Shown: positions 9,579-19,324 of the stretch, piece after piece
Layout of the letters: the number at the start of each line of letters is the position of its first letter
How positions within the stretch are numbered: position 1 is the first letter of the stretch
Assembly: GCF_001708185.1 (NCBI RefSeq)
Contig: NZ_MDDN01000002.1
Coordinates: 310,001-374,000, forward strand
Direction: 5' to 3'
Length of the DNA stretch: 64,000 bases
DNA from: Lysinibacillus xylanilyticus
GTDB lineage: Bacteria; Bacillota; Bacilli; Bacillales_A; Planococcaceae
The notes under the pieces: model-generated
What the model saw: the letters and a program-made list of their open reading frames with translations, nothing else
The model's database searches: none
Told to the model about the DNA's origin: nothing
Translations under genes and position numbers: made by a program

Positions 9579-10832
9579 TTATACATTTTTTAATCTACTA
9601 CGTACTTCAGTTAATAAATACAACGAACCCGTTACAATAGTTCTCGACTTACTTTCTGACTGTCGTTGTAAAAATTGAACATAATCTTCTAACACTGCTT
9701 TATGAGAAGCATTGGACAGCTCAAGCATTTTTTGAGCAGCCATCGCACGAGAATTACTGAAATCAACAAAGTAAAAATAATCACTTACCTGCTCAAACTG
9801 AAGCAATATCTCTTTTACAGCTTTATCAGCAAGAATGCCAATGACAAAAGAAATCTGCTCTTCTGGGAACTCATGTTTTATCGTTTCTATTAATTTCTCA
9901 GCACTCGCCGGATTATGAGCACCGTCTAAAAAAATATAAGGCAAAATTTCTTCAAAGCGTCCTAAAATGGTTGCGTTTTCCACAGCTTTTTGAATAGCCT
10001 CTTTACTAACTTGTATCCTACATGTGGTCGCCACTTCAAAAAAGGCTGTAATAGCAAGTGCCATATTATTCGCCTGATGTGCTCCCTTCATTGTGCGTAT
10101 GAGCTCTGTAATACGGAAGCCATTATCATTATGCACATAACTCTCTCCATCATTTCTCTGCTCCACATAAAACTGATGATTTAACTCAAAAACGGATGAA
10201 TGTATTTTTTTAGCTTCCTGATAAACTATATTCTTTGCCTCTAACGGCAACTCACCGATAATAACTGGACGATCCGGCTTAATAATTCCGGCTTTATGGC
10301 GGGCAATACTTTCAATCGTATCTCCTAAAAAATTCGTATGCTCTAATGCGATACTCGGGATGATTGACACAATTGGTGTAACCACATTTGTACTATCAAG
10401 TAAGCCCCCCATCCCTGCTTCAATAAGGGCAATATCTACATTACTCGCAACAAAATGTAAAAATGTTACAACAGTTAAAAGTTCAAAATCTGTTAATTTC
10501 CCACTAAGTCCAGCTGCCTGCATTTGTTGGAATACCCGATTCATTTCCGCTTCCGTAATTGCTCGGCCCTCTACTTGAATTTGGTCATGTACGTCCAAAA
10601 TACAAGGAGACATAAATTTACCAACACGTAAGCCATGTTCTTTGGCGATTGATTCTAGAAATGTAAGAGTCGAGCCTTTACCATTAGTCCCTGCAAAATG
10701 CACGACTCGCAATTTTTTCTCTGGATTACCTACTCGTGCCAATGCCTCTTCAATTGCAGTTAGACCAGGCTTAATAACATCATCGCTTAAAACATTCCAT
10801 TTTTCTTTATAACTATTAAATTTGGGGATCAT
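9579..10832 (-). CDS. FolC-like Mur ligase (second tandem copy)
   Basis: Member of the folylpolyglutamate synthase/dihydrofolate synthase family of Mur-type ligases. 417 residues with the ATP-binding loop GTNGKGST, ALEHTNFLGDT and LDGAHNPAS in the expected order. It differs from the first copy in the segment after the P-loop: MSPCILDVHDQI replaces the canonical SPHLxxxNERI. It starts at ATG 10832 (behind GGGGGA), overlapping the first folC stop by four bases, so both are co-translated. It may be a second folate ligase with narrower substrate use, or act on another substrate; the sequence alone does not decide. Confidence 0.8.
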   Translation of the reverse strand: MIPKFNSYKEKWNVLSDDVIKPGLTAIEEALARVGNPEKKLRVVHFAGTNGKGSTLTFLESIAKEHGLRVGKFMSPCILDVHDQIQVEGRAITEAEMNRVFQQMQAAGLSGKLTDFELLTVVTFLHFVASNVDIALIEAGMGGLLDSTNVVTPIVSIIPSIALEHTNFLGDTIESIARHKAGIIKPDRPVIIGELPLEAKNIVYQEAKKIHSSVFELNHQFYVEQRNDGESYVHNDNGFRITELIRTMKGAHQANNMALAITAFFEVATTCRIQVSKEAIQKAVENATILGRFEEILPYIFLDGAHNPASAEKLIETIKHEFPEEQISFVIGILADKAVKEILLQFEQVSDYFYFVDFSNSRAMAAQKMLELSNASHKAVLEDYVQFLQRQSESKSRTIVTGSLYLLTEVRSRLKNV

Positions 10833-12121
10833 CGTTGTTCCCCCTGTAGCCATTGTCGTATTTCAGCTATGAAATACAATGAACCTGTAATGACTATAAT
10901 ATCCTCATCATTTCTTTGATGTAGCACTGTTTGAACCATTTCACGCCAATCCACACTATACGTTTTGTTCGTATTTGTCGATAATGAAGCTAATTTTTCA
11001 GCAGGCATAGCATTCGGCAGTTCAATTTGTGTAAATGCTATTGATGTAGCAATACTATCCATTAAAGCAATACTATTCGCATGATCTTTATCTGACAATG
11101 CTGCATATATAAATCGATAGTTTTGATGTGGATATACCGTTTTAAGTGTTTGAATTAGTGCAGCTGTTCCTTCTGAATTATGCGCTCCATCTAGTACTAT
11201 ATTGCCAGATAATTGCTCAAAACGTCCTGCCCACTGAGCGATCGCCAATGCTTGACGAATTGACTCATCTGAAATGTCAATTGCTCCATTCTCTCTTAAC
11301 AAGAGGATAGCTGTAATCGCTAGACTTGCATTATCTATCTGATGTGGCCCGGCCATTTTTACTGGGACATCTACCATCTCTACATTTGCTTTTTGGTAAT
11401 TAAAGAGCTGTATATTAGCACTTTGCACAATGTTTTCAACCGTAAAATCTTTTCCTAAAACAAAGCATGGCGCATGACGCTCATTTGCTATCTCCTGGAT
11501 AACAGTAAGTGCCTCTTCACTTTTAACCCCGACAACAACTGGTACACTTTCTTTAATAATTCCCGCCTTTTCAAATGCTACCTTTGCTAATGTATCTCCT
11601 AAAAACGCAGTATGTTCTAGTGAAATCGTTGTAATAATTGAAATAAGTGGCGTAACGACATTCGTTGCATCTAAACGTCCACCAAGTCCTGTTTCAATCA
11701 GTACAATATCCACTTCTTCATCCGCCAAGTATTGGAACATAATAAGTGTCACGACTTCAAAAAAGCTTGGATATTCACCTTTATAATGTGTCTCAATAAT
11801 AGTAGAAACTTTGTTCATATAATGTAAAAATTGCGCATCAGAAATTTGATTTCCATTAATAGTTATTCGTTCATTGACACACTCTAAATGAGGTGAAGTA
11901 AAGGCACCAACTTTGTAGCCAGCATGTTGTAGCATTTCTCTTAGTGCATTCACTGTTGAACCCTTACCATTTGAACCCGCTAAATGAATAGCGTGTAGCT
12001 TGTCCTGCGGGTTACCTAGAATCTCCAGTACCTCTCGCATCAATACAAGTGGTGCCCGTTTATGATCAACTGCTTTTAACATAAAAATAAAATCTGTACA
12101 TTCTTTCATCGATTTAAACAA
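10829..12121 (-). CDS. folC: Bifunctional folylpolyglutamate synthase/dihydrofolate synthase
   Basis: ATP-dependent ligase that adds L-glutamate to dihydropteroate and to tetrahydrofolates. About 430 residues: P-loop GSNGKGST, FTSPHLECVNERI, GLGGRLDATNVV, SLEHTAFLGDTLAKVAFEKAG and LDGAHNSEG, all canonical FolC motifs. TTG at 12121 is preferred as it lies eight bases after AGAGGGAG. Lies downstream of valS, as in B. subtilis, and is followed with a four-base overlap by a second, more divergent copy. Confidence 0.92.
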   Translation of the reverse strand: MFKSMKECTDFIFMLKAVDHKRAPLVLMREVLEILGNPQDKLHAIHLAGSNGKGSTVNALREMLQHAGYKVGAFTSPHLECVNERITINGNQISDAQFLHYMNKVSTIIETHYKGEYPSFFEVVTLIMFQYLADEEVDIVLIETGLGGRLDATNVVTPLISIITTISLEHTAFLGDTLAKVAFEKAGIIKESVPVVVGVKSEEALTVIQEIANERHAPCFVLGKDFTVENIVQSANIQLFNYQKANVEMVDVPVKMAGPHQIDNASLAITAILLLRENGAIDISDESIRQALAIAQWAGRFEQLSGNIVLDGAHNSEGTAALIQTLKTVYPHQNYRFIYAALSDKDHANSIALMDSIATSIAFTQIELPNAMPAEKLASLSTNTNKTYSVDWREMVQTVLHQRNDEDIIVITGSLYFIAEIRQWLQGEQR

Positions 12122-12204
12122 AAGAAACACTCCCTCTTACTACAATATCTCTATTTTAGTACAAGTGATGCCCAATACACATATATTTCGAAAAAAACTC
12201 TTGT

Positions 12205-12345
12205 TTACTTACACCATTTCACTGAATTTTGAGGTGGGCGTCTTGTACCTGCCTCTTTGCTTTCGATACGATAAATTACTGCCCGTTCATCCGAGATAAA
12301 AATACCTTTCGCTATAATAATTACGAAATTCCGACAATTTACCAT
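12205..12345 (-). CDS. Possible 46-residue protein or gene remnant
   Basis: An open frame starting at an ATG (MVNCRNFVIIIAKG...) and ending EAGTRRPPQNSVKWCK, lying between valS and folC. The amino-acid composition is protein-like and the C-terminal half is charged, but no Shine-Dalgarno is seen. I do not recognise it. It could equally be the tail of a decayed gene. Confidence 0.25.
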   Translation of the reverse strand: MVNCRNFVIIIAKGIFISDERAVIYRIESKEAGTRRPPQNSVKWCK

Positions 12346-12441
12346 CGACTGGTAATTAATTAGCGAACCATACTATTCAACAACGGGTATAATGAATTGT
12401 TTTAAAAATACATTCCCTATAATGTATATCTTTTGGCGCAT

Positions 12442-12480
12442 ATAAAAACAGCGGATGACTTTTCATCATCCGCTGTTTCC
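12442..12480 (-). terminator. Rho-independent terminator of valS
   Basis: Perfect 13-bp stem AAACAGCGGATGA / TCATCCGCTGTTT with a 7-base loop, followed on the minus strand by a T run. It begins four bases past the valS stop. Confidence 0.93.
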
Positions 12481-12483
12481 TAT

Positions 12484-15129
12484 TTACATATTTTTTAGTT
12501 CTTCTAAACGTTTTAATACAATCGCATGTTTACTTTCGTAATCGGCTAATTTTTCACGCTCCGCATTAACTAATGCTTCCGGCGCTTTAGACACGAATTT
12601 CTCATTCGATAATTTACCAGTTACAAGCTTCACTTCTTTTGCCCATTTTTCTAATTCTTTTTCAAGACGAGCAATTTCTTCTTCTAGATTAATAAGTCCA
12701 ACAAGCGGTAAGAATAGCTCAGCTCCAGTTACTACTGCTGTCATTGACTGACCAGGAGCCTCTAAACCTTCTCCAATTGTTAGTGATTCTGGATTACAGA
12801 ATTTTTCTAAGTACGCTTTATTGGCTTCAAGTACTGTAACCGTTGTAGCATCCTTCGCTGAAATATATAACGGCACTTTTTTGCTCATTGGTGTATTAAC
12901 TTCCGCACGAATATTACGTACTGAACGTATAATATCCATTAGGAGCTTCATATTGTCTGCTTCCTCTGCAAAATGAAGATCCTCACGTACAGTTGGCCAT
13001 GCTGCCACTGTGATTGATTCACCTTCATGAGGTAAGTGCTGCCAGATTTCTTCCGTAATGAATGGCATGAATGGGTGTAATAGACGCATCGTTTGATCTA
13101 AAACATAAGCTAAAATAGAACGAGTTGTTTTCTTAGCTGCTTCATCATCACCGTATAACGGTAATTTCGCCATTTCAATATACCAAGAACAGAAATCATC
13201 CCAAATGAAGTTATACAGCTCGCGGCCAACTTCACCAAATTCGTAGCGCTCTGCAAGAGATGTTACACGTTCAATTGTTTCATTCAAGCGAGTAAGAATC
13301 CATTTATCGGCAACTGATTTTTCACCAGTTAAGTCGATTTCATCATATGTCATACCTTCCATGTTCATTAAAGCGAAACGAGAGGCATTCCAAATCTTAT
13401 TAGAGAAGTTCCATACAGCTTCTACTTTTTCAGTTGTATAGCGTAAATCTTGACCAGGTGATGATCCAGTAGCTAAGAAGTAACGTAATGAATCGGCACC
13501 GTATTGATCAATAACGTCCATAGGGTCTACACCATTGCCAAGTGATTTACTCATCTTGCGTCCTTCACCATCACGTACTAAACCGTGAATTAATACATCT
13601 TTGAATGGGCGCTGACCTGTAAATTCAAGACCTTGGAAAATCATTCGAGATACCCAGAAGAAAATAATATCATAACCAGTTACAAGTGTGCTTGTTGGAT
13701 AGTAACGTTTATATTCTTCATTTGTCTCATCTGGCCAACCCATTGTTGAAAATGGCCATAGCGCTGAAGAGAACCATGTATCTAATACGTCTTCATCTTG
13801 TGTCCAATTCTCTGCATCTGCTGGCGCTTCTTTTCCTACGTAAATCTCACCTGTTTCATTGTGATACCATGCTGGGATTTGATGACCCCACCATAATTGG
13901 CGAGAGATACACCAGTCACGGATATTTTCCATCCAGCGAGAATATGTGTTTTCAAAACGAGATGGTACGAAGTTTACTTTTCCTTCTTCATCTTGTTGAA
14001 GCGCAAGTGAAGCATCAGCAAGTGGTTGCATTTTTACGAACCATTGTGCTGAAAGATATGGCTCTACAACAGCACCAGAACGTTCAGAGTGACCTACTGA
14101 ATGGGTATGCTCTTCAATGCGAATAAGCACGCCTGCCTCTTGTAGATCAGCTACAATTTGCTTACGGCATTCAAAACGGTCCATACCATTATACTTGCCA
14201 GCAAGCTCGTTCATTGTACCATCTTCATGCATTACAAGAATACGTTCTAAGTTGTGGCGGTTCCCAACCTCAAAGTCGTTTGGATCATGTGCCGGTGTCA
14301 TTTTTACAACTCCAGTACCAAATTCCATATCTACGTAGTCATCTGCTACGATAGGGATTTCACGACCAACAATTGGTAAAATAACTGTTTTACCAATTAA
14401 GTGTTGATAACGCTCATCATTCGGGTGAACTGCTACTCCCGAGTCACCTAGCATTGTTTCAGGGCGTGTTGTCGCTACTTCCACAAATCCTGAGCCATCA
14501 GCTAATGGGTATTTCATGTGATAGAAAGCACCTTGAACATCGTGATAGATAACTTCAATATCTGATAACGCTGTTTTCGCAGCAGGGTCCCAGTTAATAA
14601 TACGTTCACCACGATAGATTAAACCTTTTTCATATAATTGAATGAACACGGTTTTAACTGCATCGGAAAGACCTTTATCAAGTGTGAAACGCTCACGAGA
14701 ATAATCTAATGCAAGGCCAAGCTTCGCCCATTGGTCGCGAATATGACTAGCGTACTCCTCTTTCCATTCCCATGTTTTTTCGAGGAATTTTTCACGACCT
14801 AAATCATAACGTGTAATATTATCTTCACGCAGTTTAGCCTCTACTTTTGCTTGTGTCGCTATACCTGCATGGTCCATTCCAGGTAACCAAAGTGCATCAT
14901 ACCCTTGCATGCGCTTCATACGAATTAAAATATCTTGTAACGTTGTATCCCAAGCATGACCAAGATGTAGTTTACCTGTTACATTCGGTGGTGGAATAAC
15001 GATTGAATAAGGTTCCTTTTCACTCGTAGGCTGTGCCTCGAAAAATTTCCCTTGTAACCACCATTCATAACGACCCGCTTCAATGGACAGCGGATCATAT
15101 TTTGTTGGCATTGAGATGTTTTCTGTCAT
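12484..15129 (-). CDS. valS: Valyl-tRNA synthetase
   Basis: Class I aminoacyl-tRNA synthetase charging tRNA-Val. 881 residues with the HIGH-type motif [12 protein letters not shown] near residue 45, the editing (CP1) domain containing [10 protein letters not shown], the [10 protein letters not shown] motif, an anticodon-binding domain and a C-terminal coiled-coil arm ([18 protein letters not shown]). ATG at 15129 is chosen because CTGGAGGAGT precedes it. Controlled by the T-box leader directly upstream. Confidence 0.98.
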   Translation of the reverse strand: MTENISMPTKYDPLSIEAGRYEWWLQGKFFEAQPTSEKEPYSIVIPPPNVTGKLHLGHAWDTTLQDILIRMKRMQGYDALWLPGMDHAGIATQAKVEAKLREDNITRYDLGREKFLEKTWEWKEEYASHIRDQWAKLGLALDYSRERFTLDKGLSDAVKTVFIQLYEKGLIYRGERIINWDPAAKTALSDIEVIYHDVQGAFYHMKYPLADGSGFVEVATTRPETMLGDSGVAVHPNDERYQHLIGKTVILPIVGREIPIVADDYVDMEFGTGVVKMTPAHDPNDFEVGNRHNLERILVMHEDGTMNELAGKYNGMDRFECRKQIVADLQEAGVLIRIEEHTHSVGHSERSGAVVEPYLSAQWFVKMQPLADASLALQQDEEGKVNFVPSRFENTYSRWMENIRDWCISRQLWWGHQIPAWYHNETGEIYVGKEAPADAENWTQDEDVLDTWFSSALWPFSTMGWPDETNEEYKRYYPTSTLVTGYDIIFFWVSRMIFQGLEFTGQRPFKDVLIHGLVRDGEGRKMSKSLGNGVDPMDVIDQYGADSLRYFLATGSSPGQDLRYTTEKVEAVWNFSNKIWNASRFALMNMEGMTYDEIDLTGEKSVADKWILTRLNETIERVTSLAERYEFGEVGRELYNFIWDDFCSWYIEMAKLPLYGDDEAAKKTTRSILAYVLDQTMRLLHPFMPFITEEIWQHLPHEGESITVAAWPTVREDLHFAEEADNMKLLMDIIRSVRNIRAEVNTPMSKKVPLYISAKDATTVTVLEANKAYLEKFCNPESLTIGEGLEAPGQSMTAVVTGAELFLPLVGLINLEEEIARLEKELEKWAKEVKLVTGKLSNEKFVSKAPEALVNAEREKLADYESKHAIVLKRLEELKNM

Positions 15130-15235
15130 TTTGACTCCTCCAGTTGATTCATTAGTTTCACCAATGTGAGATCGTACCAATCATTCTGTTTTATGTCTCA
15201 TACCGAGGCACATTGACCAGAAGATTTAATGAAAA

Positions 15236-15535
15236 TAAAAAAAACTCCTAACGTCTAAAAGGACGAAGGAGTTTAAATTCGCGGTACCACCTTTAATTCC
15301 AGCAGAGGCGAGTTAAGCAGTCACTTTACACACATTCCATCAGGAAATAGCATGCACTACTTTGCTTAAGCCTTTTACTACTGGCTCTCAATTCGGTAAC
15401 GGTGTTTAACCGGCTTTAACTACTGTTAGTTCACTAAAGCTGCTCGAGGGCTACATTCAATTAGGTACATATAGAAACTTTTCAGCTACCGTTTCCTCTC
15501 TTAAAATGTACTATTAATTTACTCTTCCCTGTCAT
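15236..15535 (-). ncRNA. T-box leader of valS (GUA specifier)
   Basis: Riboswitch that senses uncharged tRNA-Val. On the minus strand the stem I base pairs as AGGG/CCCT and AATTAG/CTAATT around an internal loop with AGTA on the 5' side and GAATGTAG on the 3' side, giving a GUA (valine) specifier at 15454-15452. A distal hairpin GGAAAC/GTTTC carries a GCUG loop. The T-box sequence AAGGTGGTACCGCG lies at 15280-15293, and the terminator stem AAACTCCT/AGGAGTTT with a T run at 15236-15275. Confidence 0.93.
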
Positions 15536-15650
15536 AGCATCTATATTCGACTTTTTCACATTGTACCGCAGAATCGTACAATTTTTCAAGTGATTTAGTC
15601 ATTTTTTAGGAAGCACTACAAAGTAAGTAGAAAAGGAAGTGAAAATTCAA

Positions 15651-15845
15651 ATGCGACGACGTAAGTATAATCCCTGGCTTTTACCACCATGGATACGACA
15701 AGTTCGTTTTTATTGTAGAACGATCATCGTGCCAATTTGTGCTTTTCAATTTATACGTGTCATCATTATTCCAACATCCGGTGATTTCATCATCCTATTG
15801 CTCTTGCTACTTCTATGCTATTTACTTTTGAATGATATTATTTAA
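15651..15845 (+). CDS. Small basic membrane protein of unknown function
   Basis: 64 residues: a basic, Trp/Pro-rich head (MRRRKYNPWLLPPWIRQVRF) followed by two hydrophobic stretches, the second almost all Leu (ILLLLLLLCYLLL). ATG at 15651 follows AAAAGGAAGTGA by about eleven bases; a GTG at 15639 overlaps that site and is less likely. It is divergent from valS and overlaps the end of the convergent spoVID-like gene by 24 bases. The composition and ribosome site argue that it is real; I do not recognise the family. Confidence 0.6.
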   Translation: MRRRKYNPWLLPPWIRQVRFYCRTIIVPICAFQFIRVIIIPTSGDFIILLLLLLLCYLLLNDII

Positions 15846-16598
15846 AACACGAACCTTTAGCGGTGTATAGTCTTCCGTTAAATCCCAAATCATTGATGGA
15901 ACTTCATGCCAAGAGCTAGACTCACGAACTACAATATGACTTGAGGATTCTCTCAACACTGTTTTTTGCTCAATCGATGTAGTTTTTTCTTTTTTGGCTG
16001 AAGCTACTGTAGCTTCAGACTTTTCCTTTTGTGCTGAAAATGTTACAGCTTTTGATTTTTCTTCTTGTATCGAAGCAACTACAGCTGCAGGTTGTTTTAC
16101 TTGCGCTGTTTCTTCTACAAGCGTAACCTTCTCTATTTGGGCTGAAGCATTTACAGCGATAGACTGTTCTTCTAAAACATGAGCTTTTTCAAATGTTTGC
16201 TCATGCTCATTAAAAATACTTGTAACCGTCCATTCGAGCTGACACATTTGATTTGTCAGTGTAGGTCGAATATCCTTGACCATTAAATCTTCAATAGCAG
16301 AATCCCTAGGTAAATCCACATTTAAAGGAACTGCATACTCAAAATACCCAGTATCTCCTTGAATATCAAGTGTATCAATTTGTACTAATTCTTCATCATC
16401 CATGAAAGCTTGCATGTCTCGAAAATCAAAGCGAACATGTGCGGTGATGTGATAAATACCCATTAATCTTAGTGAATCTTCTAGCTGCATTGTCTGCCAC
16501 CTCGGTTTAATTTGCACAGCTGCTATTTCTGTTGGGCAGCCATAACCAGGAAAACAGAAAGTTTCACTCATATTCCAAGTTTTGTGTTCGATAATAAT
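15822..16598 (-). CDS. SpoVID-like spore coat morphogenetic protein, short form
   Basis: The N-terminal part (SETFCFPGYGCPTEIAAVQIKP...LRLMGIYHITAHVRF) resembles, from memory, the start of SpoVID, which encases the spore with coat layers, and B. subtilis spoVID also lies between hemL and valS. The middle is an acidic/Ala-Val-Glu-Lys low-complexity stretch with imperfect repeats (AQxEKxxA...). About 258 residues, far shorter than SpoVID, and with no C-terminal LysM domain. A strong AGGGGAGGG site (16599-16607) has no ATG/GTG/TTG after it, only in-frame ATT, ATT, ATC; 16598 is given as the possible start, and the first ATG is at 16571. Confidence 0.5.
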   Translation of the reverse strand: MIIEHKTWNMSETFCFPGYGCPTEIAAVQIKPRWQTMQLEDSLRLMGIYHITAHVRFDFRDMQAFMDDEELVQIDTLDIQGDTGYFEYAVPLNVDLPRDSAIEDLMVKDIRPTLTNQMCQLEWTVTSIFNEHEQTFEKAHVLEEQSIAVNASAQIEKVTLVEETAQVKQPAAVVASIQEEKSKAVTFSAQKEKSEATVASAKKEKTTSIEQKTVLRESSSHIVVRESSSWHEVPSMIWDLTEDYTPLKVRVLNNIIQK

Positions 16599-16754
16599 CC
16601 CTCCCCTTGCATCATATGAAGCTTCGGAGATTAATATGCTATAAGAATAGTAAATAAGGGTACTGATGATCAAGAAGGTTTTTCGACGCGCATCCCTTCT
16701 TGATAACTAATATAATTGCTTACAAAAGTTCACGTAGAAATTTTTATTTTTTCA

Positions 16755-16797
16755 TTAAAAATGGCATACTAGAAAATACTTCTAGCATGCCATTTTA
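16755..16797 (-). terminator. Rho-independent terminator of the CoxG-like gene
   Basis: Near-perfect stem AAAATGGCATGCTAGA / TCTAGTATGCCATTTT, followed on the minus strand by TTTTTAATG. It lies about 20 bases past the stop. Confidence 0.88.
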
Positions 16798-16817
16798 CTG
16801 TTGGTTTAACAGCTTTA

Positions 16818-17264
16818 TTATACATTCACCAATTTAATTTTATTTGCTACACGATCTGTTAACATTTGTGTTGCTTTTGGTACGATTGGCTTAAAGATTG
16901 GATTTAAAACAGGACCAGCTAATCCTCCTGCCTTTACTTCTAAATAGCCTGTCATTTTTGTATGATCTGCATCAATACTTTCTGCAAGGAAATAACCGTT
17001 CCCTGAAAAGTTATCAGAAAGTCCTTTTAATTCGAAAGTTACTTTAGTAGGTGCTAACCACTCTAAAATAGTAATTTCTACTTCAACTGTTTTTTTCAGA
17101 ACACCGACGTTACCTTTAAACGTCCATGTTGAATGTTTTTCATCAATCATTTCATGTGCATTATAACCTGGGACAAGCTTTGCCCATTTTTCCATATCAC
17201 TGACGAAATCCCATACATTTTCAATTCCTACGGGTACTTCGACTATGTGTGTGCCTGTTGCCAT
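16818..17264 (-). CDS. CoxG-like SRPBCC (START-fold) protein
   Basis: 148-residue single-domain protein of the SRPBCC/Bet v1 fold, CoxG (carbon monoxide dehydrogenase subunit G) type: VGIENVWDFVSDMEKWAKLVPGY, then TWTFKGNVGVLKKTVEVEITI and a C-terminal helix ending LTDRVANKIKL. In CO-oxidising bacteria CoxG anchors the enzyme; no CO dehydrogenase genes are nearby, so here it is more likely a lipid- or hydrophobic-ligand-binding protein. It has its own terminator and appears to be monocistronic. Confidence 0.78.
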   Translation of the reverse strand: MATGTHIVEVPVGIENVWDFVSDMEKWAKLVPGYNAHEMIDEKHSTWTFKGNVGVLKKTVEVEITILEWLAPTKVTFELKGLSDNFSGNGYFLAESIDADHTKMTGYLEVKAGGLAGPVLNPIFKPIVPKATQMLTDRVANKIKLVNV

Positions 17265-17932
17265 ATCAATTCACTACTTTCTTTTATGAATAGATATATT
17301 ATAAACGATTTCGCCCACAATTTGGCTATGCTGAAAGTTTTAATTTTGACAAAAAAAAATCTTCCAGTAAAAACGCTCGTCTTCCGATTTACAAAATTCA
17401 GAAAATCCATTCAAGATAAATCCATATCTGTATTAAAGTGAGACTTTGAGTTGTTGCTCTCTATTTACATGCTACTTTCACGTAGAGTATGTTGATCGCT
17501 GTTTCACTTTTGCAGACACCTACTTTCCACTATGTAATTATCTGTATAAAATTATTACCTTTAAGGAATTTCATATTTTTACCTATGTACTGCTGCTTTT
17601 TCAGCTATCTAACTAATAGAGCAATTAAACAGGTTTACGAAGTGTTTTATCATGGATAAGCCAATGATTAGATTAGTGGAGGTTTAGACTTCATCGTCTC
17701 ACCCTGCTGTAACAGTAAATCTTTCTTGCTAGTCATACCTGTTCATATTACCTAATATGTATAAATGTAGTATACTAGAACGAAATGTCCGATTATTCAG
17801 TCATTAAAACAACATAGCAATTAAGTTTAAGAACAATATTTTAGCTTGTTCAACTATTGGGCAAAATTATGTAGTTTAATCTTCTATAAGTATTAAAAGG
17901 CGCAAGCTGAATAGGGATAAATGGAGGGAAAT
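17265..17932. other. Divergent intergenic region, no gene seen
   Basis: About 670 bases of AT-rich DNA between the divergent CoxG-like and VC0807-like genes. Promoters for both must lie here. I see no recognisable RNA, repeat or gene remnant. Confidence 0.5.
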
Positions 17933-18628
17933 ATGGTGAAAAAACAACGTTCAAACAAAATATTAATTTTATTCGAGTTGATTTTTTATGCAGTATTACC
18001 TTATTTTATATGGAATTTTGGTAGAGAGCCTTTAGGTGATTATACAGCAATGCTAATTTCAACCATTCCCGGGATTGTTTATACCATTTACCGCTTTATT
18101 TTAGATAAGCAATTTAACATTACAGGCTTATTAATTTTATGCTCTCTAACACTAGGTACGACGGTTAATTTGCTATCAGGTTCAGCAGAGCAAATGATTT
18201 GGAATGGTGTATATCTAAGTCTCTTCTATACATTTCTTTATATTGTTACGCTAATGATTAAGCGTCCTCTTTCTTTATATTTTGCTGTTGATTTTGTATA
18301 TTTGCAAGGTTATGCACGAATGGAGAGCCGAGCATTATTTTTTCAAAAAGGCATCTTTAAATGGTTTCAATTTATTCAGGTTATTTTCATCATAAGAGGA
18401 CTTTTTATGGCAGGATTAACAGTATACCTACTCCAAAAATACGGAATTGATGGTTATGGTGGCATGTTGATATATAAGCAAATCGCAGGTTGGGCTTTCT
18501 CGATTTTACTTATAGGTATGTTCTTTTATATAAATGTCCCAGTACGAAACTTTTTTGCTCAGCAACAAAATAAATTACAAGACAACAATAATCTAGCTCT
18601 CCAACAATCAAACGCAACTGTTGAATAG
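17933..18628 (+). CDS. VC0807-type integral membrane protein
   Basis: About 231 residues with six hydrophobic segments separated by short polar loops; the stretch FIWNFGREPLGDYTAMLISTIPGIVYTIYRF and the later LYFAVDFVYLQGY resemble, from memory, the VC0807 family of uncharacterised membrane proteins. The C-terminus is a Gln/Asn-rich tail. ATG at 17933 is chosen because GGAGGG sits just before it; an ATG at 17921 overlaps that site. Function unknown. It lies, with the next gene, in an inserted plus-strand block between hemL and valS. Confidence 0.6.
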   Translation: MVKKQRSNKILILFELIFYAVLPYFIWNFGREPLGDYTAMLISTIPGIVYTIYRFILDKQFNITGLLILCSLTLGTTVNLLSGSAEQMIWNGVYLSLFYTFLYIVTLMIKRPLSLYFAVDFVYLQGYARMESRALFFQKGIFKWFQFIQVIFIIRGLFMAGLTVYLLQKYGIDGYGGMLIYKQIAGWAFSILLIGMFFYINVPVRNFFAQQQNKLQDNNNLALQQSNATVE

Positions 18629-19324
18629 GCTTTATTTTCTTCTTCTCCTAACAGGGGCTTTCGTTTAATAAAAATAGGGCATCAACGAAGTAGTTATAGA
18701 AGGCCCTAACAAGAAAAATGATTGAGCTGATTGAGTTTATTCCTTTTCTCTTGGCATTGCCTTAGATATTCCCGCAAATGTAAATGAGTTACGTCCTCAA
18801 CATTGATTGTAGCTTTGTAAAAAAGATTGATTGTTTATAATAAAGATTGATAAAAATCATCTCTTTAGTTATCCTTTGAGATGATTTTTTTATTGGACAT
18901 TTATGTTAAAACTGATCCTTATCTTGTAAAGAATTTCTTCCAATCCTTCCACCGTATGGTCCACTTTATCAAACGAACTTAACAATTGACCAAATGGTTG
19001 CTATTCAACGCTCTCATAAAATTGGCGTCAAGAATATAAATAAATGGAATTTACCGGTGAAGGGAGAATAATTGGGGGTTTGTGGTATTATATAGTTAGC
19101 GAAGAAATAGAATAAAATTTTCCAACGAGCTTCGCAAACAATTGAAATTACCAATAGAGGGTCCTACCGACAAAATGCTACAGACCAAATTACTGTAAGA
19201 CACTTTTTGGAAGGATAAATCAGTTCCTACTTTTATAGAATAGGCTCTAAATGGTATTTACTTAGGTTATAGTAACAGCTAGGTTTTTAATAGCTGAGAA
19301 TTAAAAGGAGAGATTTCATTATTT
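18629..19324. other. Intergenic region upstream of the GHL10 gene
   Basis: About 700 bases with a terminator at 18852-18893 and otherwise no recognisable gene. Short coding-like fragments occur but none can be assigned; the stretch may be the remains of decayed genes. Confidence 0.4.
18852..18893 (+). terminator. Rho-independent terminator
   Basis: Stem AAAAATCATCTC / GAGATGATTTTT followed by T and ATT. It lies about 220 bases downstream of the VC0807-like stop, the only plus-strand gene it could serve. Confidence 0.8.

Noticed and set aside
9324..9593. Short open frames on both strands between the spoIIB-like gene and folC
   Set aside because: No ribosome sites, low-complexity content, and they run through the folC terminator.
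13686..14126. 146-codon open frame antisense to valS
   Set aside because: Lies fully within the conserved valS gene; composition is Leu/His-rich, typical of a shadow frame.
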